In this document: positions 47,101 to 59,676 of the stretch, piece by piece
Layout of the letters: every line of letters starts with the position of its first letter
Position numbering within the stretch: position 1 is the first letter of the stretch
DNA from: Daucus carota subsp. sativus
Lineage: Eukaryota; Streptophyta; Magnoliopsida; Apiales; Apiaceae
Assembly (NCBI RefSeq): GCF_001625215.2
Contig: NC_030381.2
Span: 52,351,214 to 52,415,213 of the forward strand
DNA length: 64,000 nt
Direction: 5' to 3'
The notes under the pieces: generated by a model
What the model saw: only the letters and a program-made list of their open reading frames with translations
Databases searched by the model: none
What the model was told of the DNA's origin: nothing
Made by a program: the position numbers and the translations under genes

Positions 47101-50100
47101 GAAGACTGAAGATGGATGAATTGGGAAGTACCAAGACTAGTTTTTGTCTATCAACAATACATCAAGGAAACATGTGATATTATAGATTTGTAGAATATAT
47201 GGTCTCCTGAAGTAGCCTAAGATACATGTATGATAAATTAAGGCTCCTTAGGCATGGGACGTTTCAATATTTTAAATTTTAGCGAAAATTTAACATATGT
47301 GGTGCATTTGTTGTTTGAAACTTTGAATATTTAACCATATCACATACAGTATGTGGGTTGGTTTGCAAGTTGGTTAGACGGTTTTATAAGAAAACCGCAA
47401 GGCCCGTACCGCTATCACTCCTACTATTTTGCTAAAAAAGAAAATCTGGTAGTTCATCTAACCTCATATCTCTTTAACCAAAGTACACATATATATCAAA
47501 AATTTGTAGGCATGAGAGGTGTATGGAAGCCCTATAATTATGAGGCAAAAATTCCAACGCAGATGGAATGCATTAATTTCAAAGCACAAGTGCTATTTAC
47601 AAAGTGAAAACAAGCTGAAACAAGAAAACATAGTTATATTCAAGTTAAATAATAGTATTTAGTCCAAATATGTTGGTATAATTCCTACCAAATAAACTAT
47701 CAGCAAAAGTTTTTGTGCTACTATTACATAAGTATGACCCTATTAGAAGTTCGAGGTTTGAACTATTATAGGTTTCGGCCATGTTAGAGATTTGATCGGA
47801 TTTATCGTCAAATATTCATTTAATATATTATTTCTACATAATTTTGTTGTTCCACTGTTGTTGCACTAGCGGTACCAAACTGCATTACAAATTAGATTAC
47901 ATCAAATTATCACACAATTGTTACTTCTTAATTGTTACATATTTTACATGATCCCAGGTACTTTGCTTCATTGTTATTAGTTAACTCTTTCCACTTTTCC
48001 ATCATTCACTTCAAGTGTTTGGTCCTTAATTCCTTAGATTCTGAGATTAATATTGTGGAATGTGTTAGAACTTAGAAACCTAAAATTCCATAACGTGTAT
48101 ATATATTATATTTAATTTTTAATTAAAAAAATTGTCGACTAGTTGATAAGCCGAAGGTCCATCGACTCGCTTCAAATTACCTACATGACAACCATGGCAA
48201 TAATTAAAGGATCTATAAATCAGGTTTGCCCGCAAATTGCATTTATTATAGGTCAAAATGGACCTCTTGGGCTTTTACAATTGGATGATAGTATGAACCA
48301 TCGGAAGACTTGGTTACTAGTGGAAAAATTGTGGATTGAACTTTACAAACTCAAAATGCATACATTAGAAACTCTTTTCCCACAAAACAAATATCGGGAA
48401 AAATGTATGTATTGCATGCATTTTTTATATATAATACATTAGAGTAAAAATATTTAGAAAATATCCAATATGTATATATCCACACAAAATTAAGAACAAA
48501 GCAGTACAAACGAGTTCAAGCCTATTTTTGTATAGATGATCCATTCTCACAAGCAAACAAAAAGCAAAAATCCAAAACTTATCAACTTTTTGTCCATAAA
48601 TAAACAATTTAATATCTTTTTTAGTCACATATCCAACACATGAAAGCACGAAAACTCACATAGATTTCATTGAGAGCGTATCTCCTCCTCAAGTTATCAA
48701 GCACACCAGGCTCATTCAAATATGTCAATTTAGTCATGTCATCAACTCCTCCATGATCGGCCTCCTCATCTCTCAAAAACAACTTATCCGGCAGAATCAG
48801 TACCTAATAATCAAATTCCATCAAATTTACGCATTTATAATCACTATTGACTATACATCCAATCTAAACAAATCAATTAAACGCCAATTTCATACAACAT
48901 AATATATAAAGTAATATGCGGAGATTTGTTTACAACGTTCATAAAACATCAATTTCCATCAGTATTCCACTTCATCATTAATCAAGTTAAAATTTTAATG
49001 TGAACGATATATTTTAAGTTTAGCAGGATCTATACATTAAAAAACAAGTTAAATTTTCTTTGGTATTAGGTTAACCTGGGAAGCATGGACACTTTGGGTC
49101 ATCTGTCGGTTTCCGTATCAGATACAAGAATTCAACAGTCCAAATTTTGAACTTCTAAATAAAATGGAGTCAGAAATCGTGCTAACTACTTTCACAAATT
49201 TAAGTATCAATCTTTAATAGCAAATACCAAAGTGTAGTTGCACAAGTTTTTTTTGGCATAATGCAAACGTATTAATTAATATCTCATTAAGTGATGGAAT
49301 ATATATTATACATTTGATTCATTTTGCATAAATTTTATCAGTTTTGTTAATAAGTTTTAGTATATAACATGATTATATATACATGTCAAATTTATATTTA
49401 TAATATGTCATGTCCCTGCACCCAAATCCATGTAGTAAATATAAGTCAAATTCATGTATCCTGCACTATGAACCCGTACGATTATCCTTTCTTCTTAAAA
49501 TCTAGCAGTACTCATCTATTTACTTTGAAGATCTAACCGTTGTTATACTTTTCATAGACATCCTGTTAACCAACCATAGCATAAGACAAACCAAAGATCC
49601 CTTGTTCATGTATTACTTATATATTATTATAATGTGGGGTAGATTTACACATAAAATTTGATCTGTATTCCACTACATTAATCTGGTTCACAACAAATAT
49701 ATCAAATCAGTTCAATAAATGCCAATCTAATACACTATAATCACGCACGCACATCAAGTCAAACGCGCACGTTAACTAAAAGGTTTAGAGTGTTCCACTT
49801 CATACATTCACTCCCCAACAAAACCGATCAAATCAGTCCACTAAACACCAACTTCTATAACTACATACACATAATTGTACACAGAGATCAGTTTAGAAAG
49901 TCTATAATCATCAAATTCCACCAGTATTCTGCTTCATCATTTCTTTAACATATTTACTCCAAATCATGTAAATAAACACAAACCACTACATTGTACACAC
50001 ACATACAGAGTCTCAAAGAAATTTTAGTTCACAAAGTTCATTAAAACTATCAAGTTCCAACTTCAGACAGAGACCAGTTCACTAATCATCAATCCAACAC

Positions 50101-50125
50101 ACACCTGAGGCGGGGAGGGAGAGGG

Positions 50126-50163
<38 letters not shown>

Positions 50164-50413
50164 GAGAGAGAGGTGGGGGAGGGAGGGAGGGAGAGAGCGA
50201 GGGAGGGAGGGAGGGAAAGCGAGAGAGAGATGCGGGAGAGAGAGAGAGAGAGAGAGGGGGAGAGAGGGGGAGGAAGAGAGGGGGAGAGAGCACCTTCTTG
50301 TTAAATTCAGTGAGGAGTTGAACTTGTTTGCCAATAAAATCGGTGACCTCAGCCGCAACCCAGGCGGAGTCTCTATCCTGCACCCACACTTTCGAACCCC
50401 TGCGCAGACTCAT
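24632..50413 (-). CDS. XI-I: Myosin XI heavy chain, XI-I type, 38 exons
   Basis: The spliced product is 1514 residues, normal for plant myosin XI. An SH3-like N-terminus (exon 1) is followed by the motor: P-loop GESGAGKT near residues 152-159, switch I NDNSSRFGK across exons 5-6 and switch II DIYGFE in exon 10. Six IQ motifs (residues about 708-875, exons 19-21) bind calmodulin-like light chains. A coiled coil (about 876-1066) dimerises the protein. The globular DIL-type tail (from about 1114) binds cargo. Exon by exon the sequence agrees best with my recollection of Arabidopsis myosin XI-I, including the short [10 protein letters not shown] start and the tail segments [12 protein letters not shown] and [18 protein letters not shown]. 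In Arabidopsis that myosin acts at the nuclear envelope in nuclear movement; the same role here is inference. One intron has a GC donor. No frame break was found, so the gene appears functional. Confidence 0.95.
30070..30445. mobile_element. Possible MITE-like block in a myosin intron
   Basis: The block opens with GCCCGTTTGGGGAAACAGG and contains repeated AACTTAAA/TTTAAGTT and CTTAAAG motifs, ending near GGCTCTCAGCTTAAAGCCCAG. This is the style of short AT-rich plant transposons. I could not find matching ends or a target duplication, so this is only a suggestion. Confidence 0.3.
40981..41481. mobile_element. Stowaway-like MITE (outer) in a myosin intron
   Basis: The left end TACTCCCTCTGGTCCATTAT pairs with the right end read in reverse, CGCTCCCTCTGGTCTATTAT, next to TA. 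The TA target and the CTCCCTC terminus mark the Tc1/mariner-type Stowaway group. It lies in the intron 40481-41811 and is interrupted by a second element at 41051-41324. Confidence 0.75.
41051..41324. mobile_element. Stowaway MITE nested inside the previous element
   Basis: It begins TACTCCCTCTGTCCC and ends GGAGGGAGTA, with TA at both borders. It sits entirely inside the element at 40981-41481, so it inserted later. Confidence 0.8.
42540..42773. mobile_element. Stowaway MITE in the 3.3-kb myosin intron
   Basis: The left end TACTCCCTCCGTCCC and the right end GGGACGGAGGGAGTA are a perfect 13-bp inverted repeat flanked by TA. Its length of 234 bp and its AT-rich interior, which can fold back (TTTTATTC and GAATAAAAG), fit Stowaway. 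Confidence 0.9.
43689..44042. mobile_element. MITE with AGAACATCTCCAATG ends
   Basis: The left end TTAGAACATCTCCAATGTGCTC matches the reverse complement of the right end (GACCATTGGAGATGCTCTTATA) at most positions. This terminus is common in plant MITEs. The interior is AT-rich and non-coding. I did not settle the exact target duplication. Confidence 0.65.
44091..44539. mobile_element. Stowaway-like MITE (outer) in the 3.3-kb myosin intron
   Basis: The left end TACTTCCTCTATCTCACTC pairs with the right end GAGTGGGATGGAGGGAGTA, with some mismatches, and TA at both borders. It is split by another element at 44189-44427. Confidence 0.75.
44189..44427. mobile_element. MITE nested in the 44091-44539 element
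   Basis: TACCCCTTATGTTTTAAAAT at the left and ATTCAAAAACAGAGATAGTA at the right form imperfect inverted repeats bordered by TA. Just inside, GATGTTTGACTTTTTGGC and GCCAAAAAGTCAAGCATC are close inverted copies, so the whole element can fold into a hairpin. Confidence 0.75.
50104..50291. repeat. GA/CT microsatellite at the 5' end of myosin intron 1
   Basis: An almost pure purine strand (GAGAG, GGGAG) covers about 180 bp. On the transcribed strand it is a CT tract starting right at the first donor site (50293). Long CT tracts near the starts of plant genes are often linked to promoter or intron-mediated effects; any such effect here is inference. Confidence 0.85.
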
Positions 50414-52275
50414 CTTCTCCGCCTCTCTTCAATTTTGCATCACGAGATTTGAAACGCCCAAATTTGAATTTACAGAACCCTAGAGAGAGAAACAACAGGA
50501 GAGAGAAAGACAAGAGATTTGTATTGTATGACTATGTAATCGTAAATTGTCTCACACACGAAATCAAAAAATAAAGATATATTTCTGGGGTGTCGTATTC
50601 CCGCCCTAGCCAAAAGGAGTTGGGGCTGGTAGTCAGGATTAGACTATTGATGTCGGTTTGGCTTTGAGTTTTTAAAATTTTGGAATTTGAACTGTCAAAA
50701 TAATAATAAGGGTTTGAGAGGAAAAGATAGAGAAGTAGGAGGAGAATGTGAAGAATAACAATATCTAGTTAAATATCTGAATTTTGTAGATTTTTGGTAT
50801 GATATTAATTTTCTTCTTATGTATAACATTTAATATCATATAAGATTTAGTGCTTGTGATTTATATATATATAATTTTTTTATGATAAAAAACTTATTCG
50901 TATCGAAATCATATTAAATATTTATTAAAGGAGCATCTTCCACTTGATATATTTATTATCCAGTTGAAAGAGATGAAAATATATATAAATGTTTAGATTA
51001 ATGTACAACAAGAAAATTGTGACAAAAAATAAAGAAATGTAATGCAAGAAAACGTCACAAATAAATCATAGCACTTACACGACCACGCTACTTCCATCTC
51101 TAAATTATACCGTTCTCTAGAACAAATGAAATTCATTAATAATAAGGAAAAAGTAGAAATTGTACTATTCTAAAATTAAGATCAATATATGTTGTCAAAT
51201 AAAATATTTGAGTAGAAGAAAAAATATAAATATAAATTAATATGGTGAAAAATATCTAACCACGGCATCCGTTTTCTTACTTCATTTATTTTTCTTTTGG
51301 ATTTAAAGTATCTGATTTTGATAAGTTTTCATAATTTTTCATATACAAGTTGTTGGCTTCTTTTTCTTATTTCATTTGTGGTGATATTGTTACTCCATAT
51401 TAGTTTATAATCCGTACAATGCACAAGACCATTTTATTTATCCCACATCTTTTGAAAGAATACATCATTTAGTTATTTTTGAAAAAAAATTTAAAAAAAA
51501 ATGTCTTGCAACATCCACGTATATAATGAAAATTGAACAAACGCAATAATCGTATAGCGGTTTCAAATTTTGGATGGACAACCAAGCAATCTTATAAAAT
51601 GATGTATACATTATAATTTTTCAAAAGCCCCAACTATTGTTCTAAGCATTAGATGTTTCACCATAAAAATCTTTATTACTGAATCAACATCACTAAAATC
51701 TCACAGAGATCTTGGACGACATCATAAATAATGAAAAACACCAAAACAAAACCAAACTCTCATAAGGACTAAGCAAAACCCGAATAAATTAAGAACTTAT
51801 AAAAAAGCAAAACAAGTTTATTCATCATTTTTCTTACTATATTCATCATAAGAAATTTAGGTTCACTCATGTTTAGTCAGTAATGTCTCTTACATTTTAT
51901 TTTATTACTTAGTCACTAATGTCCCTTACATTTTATTTTGTAAATAAATTGTATTTTATTTAATTCCAGATATGCATAAAAATCCTGACCCGAAAATTCG
52001 GAAGGGCCCAGCTTGAAGAAAGTCAAAAAAAAGCCCGGCATGTTTAAAAACCGGCCCGGATTTAGGACCCTCAACCAACAAGCCCAATATTTTTTTTATA
52101 AAACTCAAGACCTTTTTCTACCCAGGCCGAGGCATTTTGTGCATCTCTAATCCAACCTCTGCTAATTCGATTTCATCATAGTGAACACAAGGCCATGGTC
52201 GTCCAAGTATTCATAGTTACCCCTTCACAGCATGTCGTGGTTGTATTATTAATTTACAAATGGATTAGTAAAAAA

Positions 52276-52602
52276 TACTCCCTCCGTCCCTATTTATCTG
52301 TCCACTTTTAATATTTTCACGCATATTAAGAAAATTTAAGTTCGATAAAAAATTTCCATCAATACCCTTATTTAATGCCTTAATTGTAGGAAAATACTAG
52401 TGGGATTATTCCATTATCCAATACAAATTTGATGAATCAGTGAATAATAGTCATGATATTTATAGCTAGAAGAATAAAGTCAAAGACTCTTCATGTTATT
52501 AAATGAAAAATTTTGCTTTGATTATATAAATGGATAGATAAATAGGAACAAGTTTTTACTTCCAAAGTGGACAGATAAATAGGAACGGAGGGGGAGGGAG
52601 TA
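52276..52602. mobile_element. Stowaway MITE between the myosin and ERECTA genes
   Basis: The left end TACTCCCTCCGTCCCTATTT and the right end GGAACGGAGGGGGAGGGAGTA lie within TA borders. The interior repeats TATTTATCTGTCCACTTT and its complement AAAGTGGACAGATAAATA near the other end, giving a long stem. Confidence 0.85.
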
Positions 52603-52788
52603 AAGCCTAATCAACACATTACAAATACACAGGAGTATCTGACAATCTGTAAATGTAATTGTGCCCATGTTCTGGGATTTTGCAATGTTCAATAATAGTG
52701 CCAAGGTTTTAAAGTCGATGACAGCATTAAAAGACACAACTGCTGTGCGGCAGATATGTACAGTGCATTATTGCTCTGGGCAAATATG

Positions 52789-52910
52789 CAGAGAGAGAGA
52801 GAGACAGAGGGGGATAGAGAGAGATACAGAGGGGGAGAGAGAGAGAGAGGGAGTGGGGGAGAGAGACAGAGAGAGAGGGAGAGAGGGAGTGGAAGAGAGA
52901 GAGAGAGAGA
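52789..52910. repeat. GA microsatellite
   Basis: Imperfect (GA)n and GGGGA repeat of about 120 bp downstream of the kinase gene. Confidence 0.85.
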
Positions 52911-53108
52911 CTTGGTACACATTTTAATTGCAACCGAAATTTTGTTCAAGTCTTACCTAACTACTAACTATAATAATTGGCACCGGATCTTTTTTACAAA
53001 ATTTTCATGATCTTGATGATTTAATTTTACCCTACCTAGGCAATAATTCTGATAATTTTTCACAATTTCCAACATTCAGTCCCCAGAGTCATGGCTACAC
53101 TGATCACC

Positions 53109-56100
53109 TCATCCACTGTTGTGAGAGATTACCTCTCCAAATTTCAAGAAGAGCTGGGCATCTGAGGTACTCATGGAAGAGCAGTTTACCAAGTGAGGCG
53201 TCTTGAGATTCGCGTATTCATCCATATAACAGGGGACTTTGGCGGATGGAGCTGGAGCTAGAGCTGGCGTTGATCCTTTCTTTGGCGATGTAGATGGTAA
53301 TAAGCTATTGAGGACGCGGACAACTTCATGCATTGTAGGACGATCAGATGGTTGTTTTTTGCTGCATAGAAGAGCGAGTTGAAACACCTTTTTAACATCT
53401 CCGAGATCACTGCATGTGTTGGATATTTCAGGATCAACAGTTTCCATGACTGTATTGTCAGCCGTCTTGGATAAAATCTGATACACAATGGAAATGAATA
53501 TCAGAAGATGCAAAGTAAAGAAATCTTGCAAAGACAGTTTTAAAATAAAGATGAAGTGAAGAAGTTCCATTGCATGTAAAATCAATCACCGATGTGAAGT
53601 GGAGATGGAATACTAACCAAGTGATGGAGGTTGGACTCATCATCCACAGCTTTCATTCCCGTCAACAACTCAAGTAGGACAATTCCAAAACTGTAGACGT
53701 CGGACTTCTCAGTTAGTCTGGAAGTGCGAGCATACTCTGGATCTATGTAGCCAATGGTGCCCATAACATAAGTAGACGTGTGGGATTTTGATGTGCATAA
53801 AAATTTAGCAATGCCAAAGTCAGTTAGGTGTGCCTCATAGTCCTTGTCCAAAAGAATGTTTGACGACTTTACGTCCCTATGAATTATGCGAGGGCTGCAG
53901 TCATGATGAAGATATGAAAGCCCTTGGGCAGCTCCTAGTGCTATTCTTAGACGGGTTTCCCAGTCAAGCCGTTTGCTCTTTGTAGGGCCTGAGAAATAAA
54001 GGAGAAAATTAGACAAAAAATGAGAGACTTTCAAACATAATTCGTAAAGAATCACATAACATCTATGCAAAAGATATGCAAACACTAACCATGAAGAACA
54101 TCCCAGAGGCTACCATTTTCCATGTAGTCATAAAAGAGAAGGTTCCCCAAGGGTGAGAGAGAGTATCCTTGCAGGCTCACTAAGTTCCGATGTTTGATGC
54201 TCCCAACTGTCTCCAGCTCCGTCTCAAATTCCTTCAGGTACTGTGGGTAGTGAGTGTACAATTTCTTTACGGCCACAGGCCTGCAATTTTTCAGAACACA
54301 TTTGTACACAGTGCTTGAAGCACCATAACCAATCATATATTTCTCACTCAGGCTCTCAGTCATCCTCATGATATCTTCATACTTGTGCAGTGCCATGTTC
54401 ATGTGGAGGACTACAAGTTTCGGGGCTGAGTATTTAACTGTCCATAGAAGAGATTCTGAGATTAGTTAGCTGGAACAGTAATTAACCAGGTCCATGTTTT
54501 TAAATACTAGTCAAGTACGCCTATCTAGAACAACTTGACCTCCAAAACCAATTATCTAGTGATCTATGTTTAGTTGTTATCTGTACGTGTTTCTCATGTA
54601 CCAACTGTTTATCAGTCGCCATATAGTTTAATTTAACAAAATACCTGGTTTGATAAGCGATCCATCCAACGAAGGTGCTGGATAATGCGGCATGCATGCA
54701 GCAACCAGTATCATGAGAAGAACCACCAGGGCACCCAGAGCAATCCCCAAAATAGCTGCTTTTGAAATTGTCACTGCACGTTAAATAATAATAATGAGTT
54801 TAGTGAGAAACTCGAACGGTCATCACATATTCACATAGTGCAAATCCGTATATCTGCATTTAGCTTTATTATAATTTATTGTTTATTAATATCTAGGACA
54901 GAGCCTCAAAAGACTGCTTATTCATATGTATAGTCTCAACTCCAAGCAATGTATCTGTCTTATTACTACATTTAGTGATTAAGTAAAATCTACTCTCAAT
55001 TTATACTCCTTCCAGAATTCATTCGGGTAAGCCACACCAAACAAATCATGCATCTCTTAATATTTGACAAGTTGGAAAGTAAACGCATAATAGCTTTCAT
55101 AACAGAGAGAACGCAATCCTATATTAAAAGAGACGATAAATTTAACAAATAGTTACACTATCCTTACCACGCCCAGGAGGTCGAGATGCATGACAAGGAG
55201 AACTGAGCCAATAGCCACAGATTTGTGGATTTCCTAAGAAACTGCAACCAATATTACATAACATTAAATTTCTAAACACCTTCAATGTAAAAAAAAATGT
55301 CTAATATGACAACTTCTTTAGGATGCTGCTCATGTCTAGCGTGAAAACATTTACAAAAGCATCAAAATTAAGTTACCTATCTGGTGAAAACCCCGAGAAG
55401 TTCTTTCCTTGAGAAATATCCCCAGCTAGGTTATTGTAAGAAACATTTCTGCAAAATAAAAATTGATCAGATTAATCAGAGAACAATTACTATTAATTCA
55501 TTACATAAAATTTGCACTTACAGATTTGTAAGACTGAGGCAGTTGACTAAAGACATCACATCTCCTGTTAAATTGTTGTTTTCAAGCTTCCTGATTATCA
55601 GGGGAATATTTCGAATCAGAAATCAATAGCAGCACAACGATCTTAGCAGTATTCAAAACAAGGGTAGAAATAACTTTAAAATATATTGTAAATTTTAACG
55701 TTACAGTGTTCCATAAAGGTTAGCAGTTAAAGTAGAAAAGAGAGACTTACAGACTAAATATATTCTGCAGCTGGCTAAGCTCTTTAGGAATAGGACCAGA
55801 CAGGTTATTGTGCGAAAGATCTCTACAATACAAAACAACAAGTTAAATCAAACAATCTAAATCATCAAGATATATGATATTCACAATCATGCCATACAAA
55901 AATCTCTTACATCTCCATAACACTTCTTAGATTACTGAACTCCACAGGTATTAGTCCAGTTAGATTGTTCTTGCTCAAATTCCTATTGTCAAAGATAAGT
56001 GTGATTAGTGTAAAATATCTTGTCTTTGTTTATAATTTATAATATTTCAATAATTGCAACCCAGCAAACTCACAGTTTAAGAAGATGTTCCAAATCACCA

Positions 56101-59100
56101 ATTGGCGAAGGAATTGCACCAGTGATCCTATTATTTGAGAGGTCCCTGCACAAAAGATCATATACCAATTATAAACAGTTTGAAAGTCATAACTTGTGAT
56201 GCAGCAAGGACATTATATCCCAAAAAAGAATACAGAGAGAAAACTGAGGAACATAAATGAACTTCTTACTCACAATGTATCCAAATTACCAATACGGGAT
56301 AGCTCAATTGGAATCGGGCCCTTGAGATTGTTGGATGAAAGATTTCTAGAGATGAAGGATAAATTTATTAGAGTTGATTATAGACATTTACTAAATTTAA
56401 GTCTGCATTGAGGAAGTATCAACTCCAAAATCATCAAGAAAAATTTACAAAGTAAAAGAGTATAACTTATACTTATTACTTGCTATATAACTAACATTTT
56501 TTCAACCATTTTCTCAATTCATTGCCTCGGAGAGAATGGCTACAATGCAATATTGGTCAAAAAGTATAGGATTAGTTAGTAACTCACAGGTATGTCATAC
56601 TTTCAAGCCTTTCAAATGCAGAAGGTATGGTTCCATTTAGCTTGTTCCCGAATACGTTGCTGCCAGTAAAGAGATCAATATAGCCATCATGTATTCCTTT
56701 AAGAGGAGAACAAATGGTCTATTGCAGAGTATAGTAAGAGAAATGCAAAAGAATACACTTACAAGCTATTAAGATTAGTGCAAGAGCTAAGATTATCAGG
56801 TATAGGCCCCTCAAGATGGTTGTTGGCAACATTTCTGCATTCACATGGTACAATCACATTGAGTAAGTTACTCGATTAATAAACCAAATTGCGCAACTAA
56901 GAACATAATATAACAACAGAAACGTTACAGGTCAAACAAATCTGTGAGCTGCCCAAGTGCTGGTGGAATATGGCCAGAGAGCTGATTATCATTCAATTCC
57001 CTGCGTTGATATCAATACAATACTTCAAGTGAAAATGTGCTGTAATTAAGAATATGTTTACAAAAACCAATAAAGACAATGTCATTATCATTGTAAAACT
57101 AACTGATATCAAATTATATAGCAAGGCATCCATACAGATAGTGAAGCTTTGTCATATTTCCAAGCTCCGGTGGAATTGAACCATTGAGCTTGTTCCCATG
57201 CAGGTACCTACAATGCGAGACACAAACGTATTGTAAGAATAAAGATAGATGCATGAAAAGTTCAGGTATGTAACTAGAAGAATAATCACAGTGTCGAATG
57301 AATGTTATGAAGCAAGCTAAATAAAGATGTACTTACAGCTTCTCTGTGAACGTCAAGTTTCCCAAAATGGAAGGAATAGGTCCGCTCAACATGTTGCAGC
57401 TTAAATCCCTGTTCACATTATACTTAAATTTAATGTGCATCCTTTTAGAAATGATTTGCATTAGCATCAGTTTCCCACAGCAAGTTCTATTGTTAAAGTA
57501 ATGTGGAATCACTTACAAAACTGCAAGTGCCTGCATCAAACCAATCACCGATGGAATATTCCCAGTAAGTTGATTCCCTTGCAAAGATCTGGTATGCACC
57601 AAGAATGCAATCAGCAAGAACTTATATAGAATGAACATGATCTAATAATACCTATTAACACTTTAAAGTTGACACTTACAATGTAGCTACTTGCAAAAAC
57701 CCAATGTTGAATGGAATTTCACCAGTCAATTTGTTGTAAGACAGGTCTCTAGTAAAAGAAATAGGATACATGTGTATGAGTTAATCATGTAATGCATCGT
57801 TCATATTTGCAAGTAGTTATTTAAAGGGGAGGTACATACAAGACCTGGAAGGCAGTGCAATTTCCTATGCTCAGAGGAATGGTACCAGTCAAACTATTGT
57901 TTCTCACATCACTGTATAAAATAATGTGCAGAAGATTAAATACTAGAAAAGTAACTGAAGATGAACCAACTGCTCCGATTAAATATAACCATATTATTAG
58001 TCACTTACAAATACCACAAGCTTGTGAGTTGACATATGTCAGGAGAGAGTGATCCAACCAAATTGTTGCCTCGCAGACCTCTATATTGTAACATCATAAA
58101 AATGTTTCACTTTTGATTTATAAATTAAATAAGTAGAAGAAACAACAGATATAATATTTACTTACAGATACTGCAGAACTTCATTCCAGTATATCAGTCT
58201 TGGTATCTCTCCACTTAGCTTATTCTGTGCCAGGTCCCTAATTTGAATAAAAGCCACATTAGAGACTGTACCAACAAGGATACTTAAAGTGAGCATACAA
58301 GAGATATCAATCGACTTACAGAATTTTTAAATTTGGAATCTGAGACAAAGTTGATGGAATTGGACCAATCAAATTATTGTTTTTGAGAACCCTGAATTTT
58401 CATATCATGAAAGTTATCAATCAGAAAACTAACAGCTGCTAACAGTTTAGACCTAAAGCTACAGGAAATGAATAAGTGAAAACATACAGGTTCTCCAATT
58501 GCTTCAGCTTTGATATTGAAAATGGTATGTCACCATATAATTCGTTGAAGGACAAATCCCTAGTACAACGTATATAAAAAGAATTCAGAAAAACAACCAA
58601 AGCATGAAGAAAAGAATAATAAGAGAAAAAGTCAAGGAGTCGACATTTTAACGTACAATCCAAAACATGTTACACATTTATCAAGCAGTTTTAAGTAAAT
58701 CATTCTACTAACAGTAATCACAAAGCAGAGAACACCAATGTATAACTCACAAATTTTGCAAGGCCACACAATCGCCGATCTCATCTGGGATTTGCCCAGA
58801 GATAAGATTACCCCTCATATCTCTGTTCACATAACACATCAATTAATGCCTAACCTAACACATGTAACATATGCACAAACATATAAAACAGAATCTTAAC
58901 AAGCAACAAAAGTGGTGGTATTAAGGATTTGAAACTGTACATGGATATTAAGCTTGTAAGATCTCCAATGGCAGTTGAAATTTCCCCATCAAGATTCAAG
59001 CTAGAGAGATTACTACATTGTTTCAAGAAAATCACTCAAAAAAGTCAGAATCTTTACCACTTAAAAGATTCAAAAGAGAGGTTTCCAAAAGAAAGAAAAT

Positions 59101-59676
59101 CACTAAAGCATGCAAGTTTTATAAGTTAGGCAAGTAGATTAAAATATTGATGGATATTAGATACTACACAAATAAAGCAAGACAAGAGTGTTGGAAAAGA
59201 AAAGACATACAGTGCAACAACATTCAAGGTGACATTGTCGCAAGTAACTCCTCTCCACCCACAATAATCTGAAGATGGTGAATCCCTCCAGTCATACAAT
59301 ATATTATCCACATCCCTAAATGACTTCTTTATTTCCAACAATGTTGCCCCTTTATGAAACATCACATATTTAAACAAATAAGTACTAATAAACCCACATT
59401 CTTTATATTTAAACACAAATCACATGGTATGACAAAAAAAAAAAAACACAAATCACATGAAAAACATGACAAAAGAACATAGAAATGACAAAAAATCAAA
59501 TGGGCTCAAAACAAAAACAAAAATTAAAACTTTACACAAAATATGTCACCTTGGTCTGAGTTTGAAGAAGCTAATGCAAAGCAAGAGAAAACAAGCACAA
59601 GAACAAACAGGGGCATCACCAAGAACTGATCTTTCCTTCTTTTTGAGCCCACCCAGATGAAAACTGCCATGGCCAT
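53109..59676 (-). CDS. ERECTA: ERECTA-type LRR receptor kinase, 27 exons
   Basis: The spliced product has 996 residues (Arabidopsis ERECTA is of similar length). A signal peptide region lies in exon 1 (start ATG 59676; a second in-frame ATG is at 59670). The N-cap [11 protein letters not shown]...CGWRGVTC follows, then about 20 LRRs, each exon encoding one repeat. A membrane segment ([16 protein letters not shown]) lies near residue 600. The kinase has the Gly loop GYGASSTVY near 671-679, a lysine near 692, HRDVKSSN and DFG; it is RD. The juxtamembrane motif [16 protein letters not shown] and the end [14 protein letters not shown] identify it as ERECTA rather than a generic RLK. ERECTA perceives EPF/EPFL peptides with SERK and TMM partners, controlling stomatal patterning, inflorescence growth and organ shape. 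I found no frame break. Confidence 0.95.
53109..59676 (-). other. Exon map of the ERECTA-type gene
   Basis: Coding exons high to low: 59676-59550, 59349-59211, 59012-58941, 58822-58751, 58559-58488, 58391-58320, 58237-58166, 58080-58009, 57911-57840, 57748-57680, 57588-57517, 57408-57337, 57207-57136, 57000-56929, 56834-56763, 56659-56588, 56345-56274, 56145-56074, 55982-55911, 55822-55751, 55590-55522, 55448-55377, 55241-55168, 54773-54645, 54437-54090, 53988-53618, 53477-53109. Eighteen of the repeat exons are exactly 72 nt and two are 69 nt. All these join in the same phase (one base before the conserved N/D of each LRR). Confidence 0.9.

Larger units (their letters stand above)
35337..50413 (-). 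other. Exon map, myosin motor domain (exons 1-18)
   Basis: Coding exons, written high to low on the minus strand: 50413-50294, 48803-48660, 46632-46487, 46395-46239, 45999-45941, 45656-45500, 42188-42039, 41948-41812, 40480-40334, 40241-40140, 38738-38681, 38563-38462, 37841-37804, 37709-37583, 37496-37323, 37041-36910, 36336-36227, 35397-35337. Every border has GT and AG and the phases agree at each junction. I placed them by reading conserved motor sequence. The largest introns are 42189-45499 (3.3 kb), 46633-48659 (2.0 kb) and 48804-50293 (1.5 kb). Confidence 0.88.
50414..53108. other. Spacer between myosin and ERECTA-type genes
   Basis: This contains the myosin 5' untranslated region and promoter (left end), the 3' flank of the kinase gene (right end), a Stowaway MITE (52276-52602) and a GA microsatellite (52789-52910). 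I see no additional gene. Confidence 0.55.

Noticed and set aside
50063-50413. Open frame extending from myosin exon 1 through the CT tract (Pro/Ser/Leu-rich)
   Set aside because: The conserved donor at 50293 and perfect continuation at 48803 ([12 protein letters not shown]) show that this is intron read-through.
52661-53010. Arg/Glu-rich plus-strand frames and Ser/Leu-rich minus-strand frames
   Set aside because: Produced by the GA microsatellite.
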